Source of the DNA: Limnomonas spitsbergensis
Taxonomy: Eukaryota > Chlorophyta > Chlorophyceae > Chlamydomonadales
NCBI GenBank assembly: GCA_037349105.1
Contig: JAYJMM010000029.1
Coordinates: 868,001-932,000, forward strand
DNA length: 64,000 nucleotides
Reading direction: 5' to 3'
Position numbers and translations under genes: made by a program. Below are positions 35,901-47,455 of the stretch, in pieces. The notes under the pieces are model-generated. The model did no database searches. It saw only the letters and a list, made by a program, of their open reading frames with translations, and was not told the origin of the DNA. The stretch's first letter is position 1, and every line of letters starts with the position of its first letter.

Positions 35901-37824
35901 AACCCTTGCTCCCGCAGCCCCTGAGGCGGGCGGGGAGACAGCCTTCCCCAACAGCAACGGCTGGCTTCACCCGGAGATGGGCGAGGCGGCACAGGGCCCC
36001 TTCTCCGATTGTGCTAAGAACCATGTTGCGTTCAAACCTAAGCAGGTACGGGAGCTTGAGCGCCCGACTACACATGCGTTTAAAAATCATATCTTCTAGG
36101 CGATTGACCTCAGATAGATCCGCTGCTGATATACTGAAGCACATCTGGATCAGAGCTGACAATAAGTGTTGGCAACTTGTTTCTTGTAGTGTGTAACTGG
36201 TCACCTTCAGTACGCCACAGGGCAGCCACCACTGGATCCATGGGGATTAAACCTTGAACGGCCTACGGCTGGTGCCCCAGGCTGCAGGGCCTGCTTCACT
36301 AGGTCCCCCCGGCTGTTTGCGGTGATGTAACTGAATTGTGTCTGAAGTACCCGGAACACACATTGTGTTTGCTGCTGTTCGCAGGGCGATGCGCTGCTCT
36401 TCTACGACCTCATGCCAGATTACAAGATGCCGGACAGTTACAGCACGCATACCGGCTGCCCGGTGGTGGAGGGGAACAAGTGGAATGCAGTCAAGTGGAT
36501 TCACGGGAAGCCGTTCAGAGGTGAGGCCGGGGCCTGAAGGGCCTGGGAGATGCGCTCATGCGCTGCATTGAGGCCAGGACCAAAGCTGAAAGCTAGCTAT
36601 TGCATTATCCAGTCCTACTGTTATGATCCTCCTCCAGGGTATACTCGCTTGTAGCAATATCTGCTTGACTTCAAAAAAGTAATTGACTGTGCTGCTGTGA
36701 CGTGGTTTTGATTGAATTTCAGGAGCACCTCATTGCAAACAACTTCCCTTCTGACGCATTTTGTGTCTGATTACTGTATCGATGGCGACATCTGGAACGT
36801 GGCTGCTTTTAACATGATACCAGCATTTGCCATCCACATTTGTCATCCACATTGGCTGCTTTCTTTCATTCTATTTCTGTGAAAGCGCACAGGCCTTTTG
36901 TTCACACGACTACCCTGCTTTACTTCCTATTTCTGGGAGGACAAGATAATGAAAATAGTCTGTGTCTTTAACAATTGCTCATATGTTGCTAATCCTTTCA
37001 TTGAATGTTCCTTCCTTACTGGCCCTCCCTTTGTTGCTTTATCTATGCCTTATAGGAGATGAATACGAAAAGAGCCTTCGTGAAAAGCACGTCCCTCTAC
37101 CCGATCCTGGCTTATGTACAGACCAGCACGAAATGTGCGAGCAGTGGGTGAAAGCCGGCGAGTGCACCAAGAACCCTGGTTACATGGTGAGACTGTGGAG
37201 GTGGACAGGGAAAGTGAGATCCTGGGGCCGGATTCCACTGGGGCTTGATGACTGGGAGGTCTGCCTGGACTGCAGCAGGGAGTGGCTGGAAGGATGAGCT
37301 GACAGTGTTCGGTGTCCTACGCTTCGACGACTCTTGTCAGCACAGAGAGGTACCAAGTCTAAGCACTCAGCGTTCATCCTCGTACATACCTCGATGTACC
37401 CAATTTACACACCCGTGTTCCCTGATGAACCCATGTTTCTTAATTGAACCACACTCCCCGCATGGATCATATCCGGATAAGCTGCCTTGTACCGGTAGAT
37501 TGGATGCCTGTCCTGTGCAGTGTGGACCCTGCCCCCATACCTGGATTTGAATCCGTTGCCTACCATTCATGTTCCCCTCATGCACGAGATTCTGAGATGC
37601 TGCCTTCCACTGTTCTTTTTGTTTGTTTCACCTGCCGACCCTGTCACCCACACCCACACGTGAATCCGCAGAAGGGCAGCTCGTCTGGTCAGGGCGCTTG
37701 CCGAAAGGCCTGCAAGGATTGCACCCCATGCGAGGCGGACGACGTGCCTTGTATCACAGCCAACCGCGAGTCGGGGGGGTACTTGACGTTTGAAAAGGCT
37801 GAGTTCAAAGGGCTGTTGGACTAA
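32915..37824 (+). CDS. Prolyl 4-hydroxylase with C-terminal ShKT domain
   Basis: Exons: 32915-32972, 33041-33118, 33529-33556, 33753-33821, 34495-34574, 35005-35092, 35378-35462, 35918-36045, 36385-36520, 37056-37186, 37672-37824. It begins with a signal peptide ([20 protein letters not shown]), then [19 protein letters not shown], and the 2-oxoglutarate/Fe(II) core: YGPHMDGL (iron-binding His and Asp), [25 protein letters not shown] (distal His) and [14 protein letters not shown] (2-oxoglutarate Lys). The C-terminus holds a ShKT-type Cys domain ([30 protein letters not shown]). It likely hydroxylates prolines of cell-wall or ciliary glycoproteins in the ER/Golgi. Phases agree from exon 3 onward. 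The exon 2-3 join is off by one base; one more G at the GGG at 33528-33530 would reconcile it. R2 elements lie in several introns. Confidence 0.9.
33890..33990 (+). repeat. Dispersed repeat family R2, intronic
   Basis: GGGATCGAACCTTCATGGCC, TACTGCTGGTGGCCGAA, CAGCAGGGCATGCTGCAC. Inside the prolyl hydroxylase intron 33822-34494. Confidence 0.6.
35555..35655 (-). repeat. Dispersed repeat family R2, intronic
   Basis: Reverse orientation: CAGCAAACCCTGCTGC, GGCTGTAGGCCGGTCAAGGT, GTGGTGGCTGCCCAGC. Inside the prolyl hydroxylase intron 35463-35917. Confidence 0.7.
36210..36325 (+). repeat. Dispersed repeat family R2, intronic
   Basis: GCAGCCACCACTGGATCC, AACCTTGAACGGCCTACGGC, GCAGGGCCTGCTTCACTAGG. 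Inside the prolyl hydroxylase intron 36046-36384. Confidence 0.7.
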
Positions 37825-39496
37825 GGACGAGAGTGGCTGGATCACTGGGTTCTTCTTTTGGGGCAATGGAGCAGGGGGCAGATTTTTTGGTAGCTCCGCG
37901 TCCACCTTTGGCAACCGTGTTGCGTACCATCAAAGCCCGATTGGGACCAGACCTTGACCGATAGACACAGGCCCACAGCAGCATGGCTCGCCGCGCATGC
38001 GCTCTCCGGATGGAGGCCAGGAGGTAGGTGAACTGTAGCTGAATTGACCCGAGCCACTCGAAAATGAAGAGTGCAGGAGTTTTGAGCGAGCTGGAGGTTT
38101 TGTGGGCATGAATGATTAATCCAGACACTGCATTCCTGGTAGGTTTATGGCTGTGGCCCAGGCGACTAGCAATCACTGTTGAAAAATATTTGTCTAGGGG
38201 TAAAGCTTGGTCGGCATACCCTATGGAAAGTTCCGCTGACCTTATTTATGTACATGGTTATTATTTGACCACACACTTCTTGACCTGGTCATTCTGGACC
38301 CTAGGTATGTTTGTTCCATGTCTTGCTGGTGTTTCATATGGTGTGGATGACTAGGTGTGTTGACCCGTCATCCTCCTATACCCCAACGTCGACTGCCTCA
38401 ACACAAGGTTGCATGGCAAGCATTTCAAGAACAATGTTTATTCTTATGTAAATATAAAATATTTGTATGATTACTATGATCATGCTTTCTTGATCGATCG
38501 TATGGTGGAGTCTTCCGCCTCACAGCTGTTGCCACTTTTGTTTATTTCAGGATGCTCCAGCTGCATGCAGCCGAACAGGTCCTGGTGCCGCAAGCAGTGC
38601 TGATTGGGTCCCCAGCTACGGTATATAGGTTGGTTCAGGTTCGGATTCACTTGGCGCATTGGTGGCCGTCCAGCAGCCCCCGAAGTTGGTCAGACGAGCT
38701 AACAAAATGAACCCCAGCTGTCATATTTCCCAGGAAGCACATCAAGAGTTCCACCTGCGTGTCTAGAGGCCTGGGTACTGCTGCCCTTCATTCGTCATTT
38801 TTAGAAATAGGCCTACCCCTTACTCCCCTGTCACATCGAGATCAGGTCTGCAACCTGAGCAAGTTTATCTCTAACCACCAGGTGGTTGGGCGGCTTGCTG
38901 ATGGGATTTGCGACACTAGCTTCAAAGAGGGTGGGGTGACCCTGGAAATACTTTTCCTAACAAAGCTGGGGACTGTCTGCACAGTCACTTAAAGTCCATA
39001 AAAGCTGTTATGATGCGACACCATTTCCTGCCATTGCGCTCATGGATTTAATGTCAAAGGACCGTGGACCGGCAGGGGCTTACTGAGTTCACGGGCCTCC
39101 CTGGCCCCATATGGTAGCCCATTCTGTGGTCCATCACAATTGTCCCGTGTTACATGTGCATGTCATTGGGGCAGCCGGCCCAAGCTGCTTAGGTACAAAC
39201 ATTCAAACTGGAGGCTTCAACCACCCGACCCCTTTGGCCCGATCTGCCTCGTTCAACCCCGAGTCAACAATTCTGTGCGGACAAGTATCATGTCTATTGC
39301 GTTTTCACACATATTTCACGCTATTATGGGGTCCGTTCTCATCAACCACTACGTGTCCCCAAGAATATGTGCTTATTTCCAGGCCTCTCAGGCCAAACGC
39401 AAGATCTGACCACACAGCAAGCTTGTACCAGCTGACACGTAACCACAGACAATCAGATATAAAAGCCTCCACAGCGACATATTGGCTATTAGGGTT
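37825..39496. other. Intergenic, no gene seen
   Basis: Between prolyl hydroxylase (+) and peroxiredoxin (-), which converge. A diverged R2-like piece (GATTGGGACCAGACCTTGAC) lies near 37930-37990. A weak ORF at 38759-38992 has no other support. Confidence 0.4.
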
Positions 39497-40654
39497 TCAC
39501 GCCAAAGCCTCAAGAATTTCCTCCGCACTGCTGATGGTGAAGGCGCCACCCTCTTCCAGGTTGAGCATCTTAACTACCTGATCCTCCACCAGCATGGCAT
39601 ACCGCCGGCTGCGGATGCCCAGGCCCTTGTCCGTGAGGTCCAGGTCCACACCCAGAGCCTTTGTGAATACGGCGTTGCCGTCAGCCAGCATCAGAACCTT
39701 GTCACCAACTCCGGCGCTCTGCACCATGAAGTTGGAATGTACGGTATAAGAAGGCAATAGGGAGGGGGCATACATGCATTTTGGGCAACACGGGTGTATT
39801 AGGGGGCAGCCACAAATTTGTCGTTGGACTAGTAGGGTAGTGGTGGTGGATATGGACGTGGGTCAGGAGATATTCTTGCTTCACCTGGGAGGGTTTTACC
39901 GCCAGCAAGGATAACCAGCGCACATGGATGCCTTATGGACGACCTCACCTTTCCCCAAGCATCCATAACAAAAGCATCGTTCACGGACACACAAACAATG
40001 TTGTCCACGCCTTTGCTCTTGATCTCGTCCGCCTTCTCAACGAAGCCTGGCAGGTGCTTCAGGCTGCACGTGGGTGTGAAGGCTCCGGGCACTGCGAAGA
40101 TGACTAGCTTCTTGCCTGCATGCGCAAAAGGGCATCTGACAATCAGGCCAAGAATAGCCTGAATGGAGCAGCCACCACCTATGAACAGGACTTCATAAGC
40201 ATGCAGCCCTATATCCATGCAGAGCAGGCAAAGCACTTTTTTACAGCAGCTGATCCTCCAAATGGAATGAGCTACAGCAAGACTCCCCTGCATGCATGGG
40301 ATGGGTGCTGGAAAAAATGGGTAGGCAAAACAGCCTCAGTCCTTGGGCAATCCAGCACTTGCCTTTGCACAGCTGCTCTGTCGTCATCTCCTTCATATTC
40401 CCTTCGCTGTTAAAGAACTTTAGGGTTGCAGCTGGGAGCTTATCTCCCACCGCCAAAGCCTTGGGGACGATCATCGACCGCGCAACCGAGGGGCGCAGCA
40501 CCGAGGAACGAGTGATGTTTGACCTGGAAATGTTAACAAAAGGACGTTGGACAGGAGCACCATCAATGCTGGACGATGACACGGGAGCCCAGATGACGAA
40601 TGAGGCATACCTGGAGGAGTGGACAAGCTTGTTGCGTCCCATAAGAGCCGCCAT
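39497..40654 (-). CDS. Type II (atypical) peroxiredoxin, probably plastid-targeted
   Basis: Three exons: 40654-40363, 40115-39949 and 39718-39497; 226 residues with consistent phase. The first ~65 residues are Ser/Arg-rich and poor in acids, as in a plastid or mitochondrial transit peptide ([20 protein letters not shown], then VLRPSVARS). The mature part matches the PrxII family: [28 protein letters not shown] with the peroxidatic Cys, [11 protein letters not shown] with the resolving Cys, FVMDAWGK, then [19 protein letters not shown] and [11 protein letters not shown], ending AEEILEALA. It reduces H2O2 and organic peroxides using thioredoxin or glutaredoxin. Intron 1 starts with GC (AAAG, then GCAAGT) instead of GT. 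The minus frame stays open upstream of 40654, but this Met gives the most typical leader. Confidence 0.92.
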
Positions 40655-42061
40655 ATCTGAAGTTGATGATATAAAAATGGGGTGAATCGTTGTCCTTGCT
40701 GTATGTCTCAGTTGGGGCGTGGAACGTCCGGAGATCGAACGGTTCCGCTGGCTCCGGTGCCAAGACAGGGTGAACGCAATTATGAACGCACCCTGGGTGG
40801 GTGAACGCTTGGTGGTGCACGCATTGCCGGGGTGAAAGCCCATTTGTCCCTTTCGGAGCCAGGTCTGAGACCAGACTATCGCATTGATCTCAGTCAAAGC
40901 AAGCCAAACAATACCGGTAAGTCTTTAAAGGCCAGCTTTGTTCTGCCAGAGGCTGCATTTCCTAGGAGTACACCATGCAGGAGTGCGGTAGCATGGCGTG
41001 CATCGCCATCATACACTAGTGCGGGCTGGACGAGTGCATGATGGCGATAACTGCATGCAGTGCAAGCCATGGGCAGAGCTGACGAGCAATGAGAAGCTTC
41101 ATCCGTCTGTGTTAAACAGTTCAAAAAACAGGTCTTAAAGCTTCTCCTGTCCAGTCTCGAAAAACACGAGCTCCTGCTTCATACATGTGTGAGCCTCCTG
41201 TCATGGTCTCCAGGTAATCTGGTTATCGGTTATGCCTATGATGACATCATGCACTGCACTGACTTGAGCGGTCAAGATCATAGACTGGCGGACTTGACAC
41301 AAACGGCACTAGCCCTGAAATTCATATTCCAACCTGCCCACCCGAATTTAAAATTCCAGCAGTTTTCAGTCCATGCGATGCCAAGAGACGCACGTGACCG
41401 GTGCATATCCCTCTGGGTGGTTGCTTTTATACCTTTCACCTAGTGCTGAGCCAGGACCTTGTGTTCTTACTGCGTCCTTGGTCAGACTTTCAGGCTACCA
41501 ATCACAATGGTAAAAGCCAAGCTAAGGAATGACCCCCTTGCTGCCAAAGACAGAACCCCACTGAAAAGGACATGACTGATATGCTTTTCCTCAAGCATAG
41601 GCTTAGCGAAGCTGTTGAACACCGATTCATTACTATCCCATTCATTAATGCTCTACACTTGTACTACTTTGTGTGGGCTGAATAACAGCATAGGTATGGC
41701 TTGGGAGGCTGTTGATTCTGCTGCCTCACTTTGATACACTTTGTAGGGGTCAAACTTCTCGGGATGGCTGGCGATTGCATCGTCCCCTTCTCAGGTTGGC
41801 TCGGCTTTATTAAAAGTGGAGTAGTGGACAGCCTGGTGAGATGTCCATTTTATGGGGGATTGAATAGGAACCGTGCAGCTCTTACAAGACCAACACCGCA
41901 CTTATTTTATGTTGCTCATGTGTTATGACATGAATATATCAGACCAGGTTCAGGAGATGTGCTACAATTATACCTGATGGCAACGATCAACGATGTGAGG
42001 TTTGCTCACGAATAACCTTTATAACGTAGCAATTGAGGATTTACACTGTGAATGATGTATG
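40655..42061. other. Intergenic, no gene seen
   Basis: Upstream of peroxiredoxin. It includes an imperfect inverted repeat at about 41002-41050 (ATCGCCATCAT and ATGATGGCGAT arms) and no supported gene. Confidence 0.4.
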
Positions 42062-42450
42062 AATGACTTCACACCTATAGGCCCTGCCAAAAAGGCCTGG
42101 GCGCCTCATTGTATGATTGGGAGCAAAGGAAACTAATAAAAACTGGAAAAGAGGTGCAAGGAGAGAAAGAGAGGACCAAAAGGAGAAATCCGGAGGGGAA
42201 AATAAGTTTAATGATTCCCCAGCCCCTCTTAAGTTAAGCCCTCGACAATGTCGGCCACATCTCTCACAAAAGCGAGGGCATCCCATCTTTGCCTGCACCA
42301 GTACAACAGTCTCTGGCGCCCTCCCAGGGGGCAGGTCCACCCCTGCTCCCGAAGCTTGTTCTCGACCCTAGGCAATGGAAGCAAGCTTGCAGCAATGCGT
42401 CCTTCACATGCTTGCTGTCTCCTTTGCCCAGCTTCTTAGACAGCAGGGTG
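42062..42450 (+). repeat. Dispersed repeat family R1, long copy
   Basis: Block-by-block match to 541-1040: CACACCTATAGGCCCTGCC, purine-rich body, GATTCCCCAGCCCCTCTTAA, CCCTCGACAATGTCG, ACAGTCTCTGGCGCCC, CCCTAGGCAATGGAAGCAAG. Confidence 0.75.
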
Positions 42451-42479
42451 TGAAGCGTGGCATGCTTAGGATGGTGCAC

Positions 42480-42735
42480 ACCCGCTGGGCCCTACTTTAA
42501 GCTCGGCTGCGTGGGGCTGGAAGAGCATGCGTAAGCTCAATTCGAGCTTATATGCACAGCTAGAACGAGGGTGCTGGCATGCCACCCTCCTTTGCGAGGA
42601 GACATGAACCAGGGACCCAGCAGCCCGATCCAAGTCGCCGCCATGCCCACATCCTATGTGATAGGTCAGGAACTCGGACACCCGGTGTCCTAGACGGGGG
42701 AGGGGGGAGGGGTCGGATTCAAACCTTCACCAGGG
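42480..42735 (+). repeat. Dispersed repeat R1-related, second type
   Basis: CGCTGGGCCCTACTT, GGCTGCGTGGGGCTGG, AAGCTCAATTCGAGC, CATGCCACCCTCC. The same series occurs at 47057-47250. Both end in a phrase like GGATTCAAACC or GGTTCGATCC, which resembles a pol III B-box, so a SINE-like origin is possible. Confidence 0.6.
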
Positions 42736-45233
42736 ATCATGGATGTCCCCCGTGTTTTACCCCTGCATTGCTGGTGACAGTCAGTCTTCACAACCCGAAC
42801 TCAGTAAATGGTCTCCACACATCATCTTTCTGAACAAAGTCTCCGGGCTGGTAAGGAGCCATCCCATCCCCGCAACCAGGGCGGGACGAATGATGGGGCC
42901 ATCTCATTAATAGCTGCACCAACGCCTCAGGCAATTGCATTGCACCTTGAATCTATGCAGCTCCGTCCTGGCAGTCAGCACGGGGCGAAGACATTCTAGT
43001 AACAGCTGCACCACTGGCAGTCGCCCATTGCACGCAGCTACCACTAGCACACAACCACCCGAAATTCGGCACATGGAGCATGCTGGGACTATCCCAGGGG
43101 TAGCTGTACCACCGCCTGTGCCCCTGATGGGCAACTGCCCCAGCGCTTGCCCATGTTGACAGTCTGATCTGGCACCCTTTGAAAGCATGACCCAGACCAT
43201 TGCCAGCTGGTTGGCTGTCTGGCTGTTGCACTTCACTGCCCTCGGGACAGTGACCTCTGGATCTTGGAAAGTTTCCCAGCAGCAGGCTGGCCACCAGGCT
43301 GGGGTAAGACCTCAAGCAATCGCGCCACTGGCGGCACATACTCCATCTGACTTGACCCAGATAGCGCTGATGCCCTCCGGCTGCCACGCAGCCGTGCTGC
43401 TGAGAATATGGTAGAGGGTATTCAGGTCAAGGTCGTGGATACACGTTGTGAGGAGAGCGGCCTCGATGTCCGCGGTCAGGGTGTCCATCATTCCGGTTAA
43501 GGCGTCTGCCATACCATGCAATTCATCGTATAAGTAACTTTACCAAGAACAGTGTCAAATGTTTTTATTCAATTGACATGGATAGTATTGAAGACCGGCA
43601 TGTCTTTTTGTATTTTTGAAAGCGAAAGTGGCTGCGCGGAGTGGCTGCCTAAATATTGAGTGCTACTTAGAGACCGTTCAGTTCAATCTTAGCTGGACAG
43701 ATCATGCTTCAGAGCTTGACATATTGCGATGGTATTCCGTACTATTCCCTAAATTGTGGGTAAATAATGACACTGGTAGATAAGGTTGAATCAACCTTAC
43801 ATCCAAGGGATCCGCTGGTTCAATTGCTTCACATGCGACTTCCCGAACCATCTGTGCCCCTGACCCTCTGTCTCCTGAGTTTTGATTTTTGTTCCTTTGA
43901 GGTGGAGTACAGTAGATTTCAGATTTGAATATCCTTCCCGTACACCTAGGATAATACAATTGTTAAATCCGTCCCGCAGGGATGTTTTACATTGTTTATT
44001 CAGTCCTGCAAGGGGGGGAATTCTTGCTTTATCGTCGACGCACTTCCCGATTTCGATTGATTCCGCCCAGCGCTGTTTTTGTGCAACCCAACATAACTTA
44101 ATTGACGAAGGAAAAAGTGGCCAGCCAGGAGGCTGTTGGCTCAAAACTTGGCCACACATTTGGTCTCCGTCCCAATTTCGTAGGCGGTGCCAAAAATCAC
44201 TCTCAGGCAGCCACGTCATGTTTTATTATAAAGGCTCATCTGCTGCGCTATGGGGTTCAAATACTTGCCACCGGTTAGCATTATTGTATTGGTTGCTTGC
44301 CCCAAGGTTCACTGGTGCTCCGCTTGCTGTTTATTTTATTGAGTGCTCAAGCCGTTTTTGTAGGCGCCTTACCCCTGCATCCCCTGCGTCAAATGTTATG
44401 CTCTCCTGGACTGGAATGTCTATAAAAATACAGTGGCGATCTTTGGTGAGCACTGTCCTGGTAAGGGAATACAACAAGATTTAGCCAACAAAGCAATCTT
44501 GTGATTTGTGAATAAATTTTCTAGCCGCGATCCAAATTGCTGTCAAAATGTTGAGCCGAGTCTCTATGTTCTACCTTGCCATAGCTAGTTCACTACATAC
44601 ATTGGGCACTTATACATCCATAATGGCGTTTTCATTCAGGTGTGGTGAAGTCTTGCAAATGCCTTGTTGGAATTGACAGCCGTTGAACTTGTGCAGATTT
44701 TGAGAATCTAGGTCATCTTATTTGTACTACCAGTTAAGGTTGGGACCCAGGGCCACTAAATCTTGTTCACAAGATTCACAAGGTAGAAAATGTACTTAAC
44801 GGTCAAGTAAATTCAGTCGTAATAAGTTAAACAAGGGATACGGAGGGAAGACTCATAATTAATCTGCTGAAGTAATGTAGCTGCCAAGACATGATATCTA
44901 CCAGAACTTGGTTGATCGGGAATTCGAGACTGCTCAGCTCATACATTCCTGGACCAGGACAGCAAATAGGAGAAACAGAAATCAAGGGTCCATTAAAATG
45001 TATTAAATAGTCAGTTCAGGAATACTTGCAAATAATAGTTCGGATTTGTCATACTGTGACAACCGTACAACTCCGTCTCCTTTTGACCCTTGAATGCAAG
45101 GAAGGAGCTGAGCGAAGTTGCTCAAATAAAATAGCTAATCTGGCCGGGCAAATTTGCATTTACTTCCGTAGCGCTGTCTATCCAAGGCAAATGGCCTATG
45201 AAAGAAGCCAGAGCTCCATTATTTCTCACTAAT
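42736..45233. other. Intergenic; one long unsupported ORF
   Basis: No supported gene. A 200-codon plus frame at 43882-44484 overlaps a 140-codon minus frame at 43797-44219. Neither shows motifs, splice context or a compositional signal, so both are left unassigned. Decayed transposon sequence is possible. Confidence 0.3.
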
Positions 45234-45935
45234 TTATGCAACTGGGACACCATGAGTCTCGAGAACAAAGGTCTCCTTCGGGTGTCTAGCTTCAAAATGC
45301 ATGGCCAGCTCCTTCCCACTTTGGCTGATTCCCTTGCAGATGGTGCACTGCAATTCAAAGCAAGGGGTGATCATGGGACATCTCAGAGAATTAAGTCGAG
45401 AACGTTAGTGCATGCCAGAAGACTTCTGGCGTAGCCACCACTGGGCCCATGGGACCAACCTTGGACGAGCCTATGGCTGGCAGTCCAAGCAGCACGGCGT
45501 GATCTGGCCTGTGGCTTTTAGTGTAGCTAGACTTCGCTTGGAAACAATGAGGTTGTCCTATGTCTAAAAGGATAATAAGAGGCTGATACCAATCATTATT
45601 TATTTCACTGACCTGCATCTTGACCCTTTTTGATTCCTTGTCTCCGCTGGGTCCCTTGGGCACCTTCACTTCCTTCTTGCCAGCGGCTTCGAGGAGGAAA
45701 TAGTTCGACGTCAGCAATCGAAAGAAGAAAGACAGGAAACGCAGGGGCAAGGCTTGGGGAATACGTGAAGATTCCATGTAAAGATTCAAAGTTCGGCATT
45801 TTCCTGCTGCCTTTCTTATTAAATCTGAATACATAATGATGATCATCACACGCGCCTGCAAGGGCTTCACTCACCGTTCTCCTTCTTCTGTGCGGAGTGA
45901 CTGAGTCCTCCCTTCACGGTGCTGTTAGGTGCCAT
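45234..45935 (-). CDS. Small C2H2 zinc-finger protein (ZNF706/At2g23090-like)
   Basis: Three exons, phase-consistent: 45935-45875, 45686-45613 and 45347-45234; 82 residues. The first two code for a Lys-rich start (MAPNSTVKGGLSHSAQKKEN, then AAGKKEVKVPKG) resembling the SERF-like N-terminus of this family. The third gives a single finger C-x2-C-x12-H-x4-H (CTICKGISQSGKELAMHFEA, then RHPKETFV), the pattern of the ZNF706 and At2g23090 proteins, which are small, conserved and poorly understood. Introns show GTGAGT, GTCAGT and good AG acceptors. The second intron (45612-45348) carries an R2 element. Confidence 0.85.
45432..45535 (+). repeat. Dispersed repeat family R2, intronic
   Basis: GTAGCCACCACTGGGCCC, GGGACCAACCTTGGACGAGC, CTATGGCTGGCAGTCC. 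Antisense inside the last intron of the small zinc-finger gene. Confidence 0.7.
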
Positions 45936-46689
45936 TACGAGTACTTCAGGGAATACGATATAGCAGAATCAAATAGATAAAAGTATTGTGAGTCTAGGCG
46001 TACGAGTAGAAGTAATCTGGCGCGGTGTGGCCGCCACTTGTCTCCCAGCCTCTTTCTCAATGAGAAGTGTGTGGCAGGTGTGAGAAAGTGTTAGATGGGT
46101 GAACTTGCTCTCCTACTAACCGTCCACGCGTCCGCGTCTACCGCCCTCAAGTTTGACAGAGAGCACGTCGAATTCTTCCATGAGGAACCGGAGGTTGGGT
46201 GGCCTGCACCGCGCTTCCTGAGCTTCCCAACGAATAGGAAGGGAGTAGGCCCTCCATCGATGCAAGCTCCAGCAAGCAAGCCGGGTGCATTAACTAGGGT
46301 GCATTCCGCCAGGAGCACAGTCCGACTTGCTGGTGAGGAGGGATCAAGGCATAATAGAGCTGGGCCCTCAATGGTATGATGATTCATAATAAGTTGAAGC
46401 CCTTATTGGCATGGCATCAGGCATGATAGAGTGGGGCACTCAGGCTGCACTCAAACCCTTCCTGGTATGAGGCATCTGGGCGGCAGGCATCAGGCATGAT
46501 AGGTTGGTGCCGTCCTACCTAATAAGCTTTAAGATACTGTATCCAGACGTCTGGCATATTATTTGGGCACGGAGCCTCATCATATATTCATATGGGCAGG
46601 ACAGGGGCACTGCATAACAATGAAGGACAGGGGACGAACAATGGCTAGTCTCTTCCGGGGCAGGGGAAGGCAGGGGATACGGTTTGCCC
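45936..46689. other. Intergenic, no gene seen
   Basis: Upstream of the zinc-finger gene. GGCATCAGGCATGATAG-type phrases recur at 46411 and 46487, a minor local duplication. Confidence 0.35.
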
Positions 46690-46843
46690 AACCTTTGTGT
46701 TCTTCTTGTTTTGTGTGTGAACTTGCTATCCTTTCTTTCCTCTTTTGCCCTTTCACCCTTGACTTTCCTAGCTGTCTTTAGTTTGCCGACGTGGCCGAGC
46801 TTCATTTCTGTATGGTCCAGAGGTGTAACGTCATTGACTTGTA
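46690..46843 (-). repeat. Dispersed repeat family R1
   Basis: Reverse orientation: pyrimidine-rich body, GACGTGGCCGAGC, GGTCCAGAGGTGTAACGTCA, TTGAC. Confidence 0.7.
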
Positions 46844-46934
46844 GCAGCCGGCATTTTGTTTGATTCAGGGCTTCCGACTGTCCAGGTGGATCCCCCGGGC
46901 CTGGAGAGAAGCATGTTTAGAACGGTGCATACCT

Positions 46935-47057
46935 GCTGGGCCCTTTTTGTCCTGCCCCTTTCTGTCTTTCTTTACACATTTCCTCCCAACTCTTTAGTTA
47001 GGCGACCGCGCGGCCGAGCCTTATTTGAGCAGGGCCCAGAGGTGTAACGTCATTGAC
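46935..47057 (-). repeat. Dispersed repeat family R1
   Basis: Reverse orientation: CCTCCCAACTCTTTAG, GCGACCGCGCGGCCGAGCC, GAGCAGGGCCCAGAGGTGTA, ACGTCATTGAC. It abuts an R1-related element in the opposite direction. Confidence 0.75.
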
Positions 47058-47250
47058 CCGCTGGGCCCTGCTGAAGACTCGGCCTCGTGGGGCTGGTAGG
47101 GAATGACCAAGCTCAATTCCAGCTACCATGCACAACCAGGACCATGGTGCAGTCATGCCACCCTCCTATGTGAAGGGGCAGGAAAATGGAGCCCTGCGAT
47201 CTAGGCAGGGGGGAGAGAGAGGATGGTATGGCGGGTTCGATCCTTCAACC
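47057..47250 (+). repeat. Dispersed repeat R1-related, second type
   Basis: CCGCTGGGCCCTGCTGAAG, CTCGGCCTCGTGGGGCTGG, AAGCTCAATTCCAGC, CATGCCACCCTCC, GGTTCGATCCTTCAACC. Homologous to 42480-42735. Confidence 0.65.
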
Positions 47251-47340
47251 TTTTGATATGGATGCCACCAGAGCATCATGTCATGTCCCCAAGGAAGGAA
47301 ACAGGCTGGGAGAAGAGACATTATAGAACAGTTAGGCCAA

Positions 47341-47455
47341 CTTTCTCCTTTGTGTCCTTCTTACCTCAAGTTACTGGTTTCCTTTCCTTCCAACGCGACA
47401 GTTGGGCGCCCACGAGCCTGGTTGAGCAGGGCCCTGAGGTGTCATGTCATTGACT
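47341..47455 (-). repeat. Dispersed repeat family R1
   Basis: Reverse orientation: pyrimidine-rich body, GCGACAGTTGGGCGCCCACG, GAGCAGGGCCCTGAGGTGTC, ATTGAC. Confidence 0.7.

Noticed and set aside
38759..38992. 77-codon ORF upstream of peroxiredoxin
   Set aside because: No motif, no splice support, intergenic composition.
40652..40897. Longer N-terminus for peroxiredoxin
   Set aside because: The frame is open upstream, but Met at 40654 gives a typical Ser/Arg-rich leader. The upstream part is unlike coding sequence.
43797..44484. 200-codon plus ORF and 140-codon minus ORF
   Set aside because: Overlapping open frames without motifs, splice context or biased composition. Kept only as an unassigned stretch.
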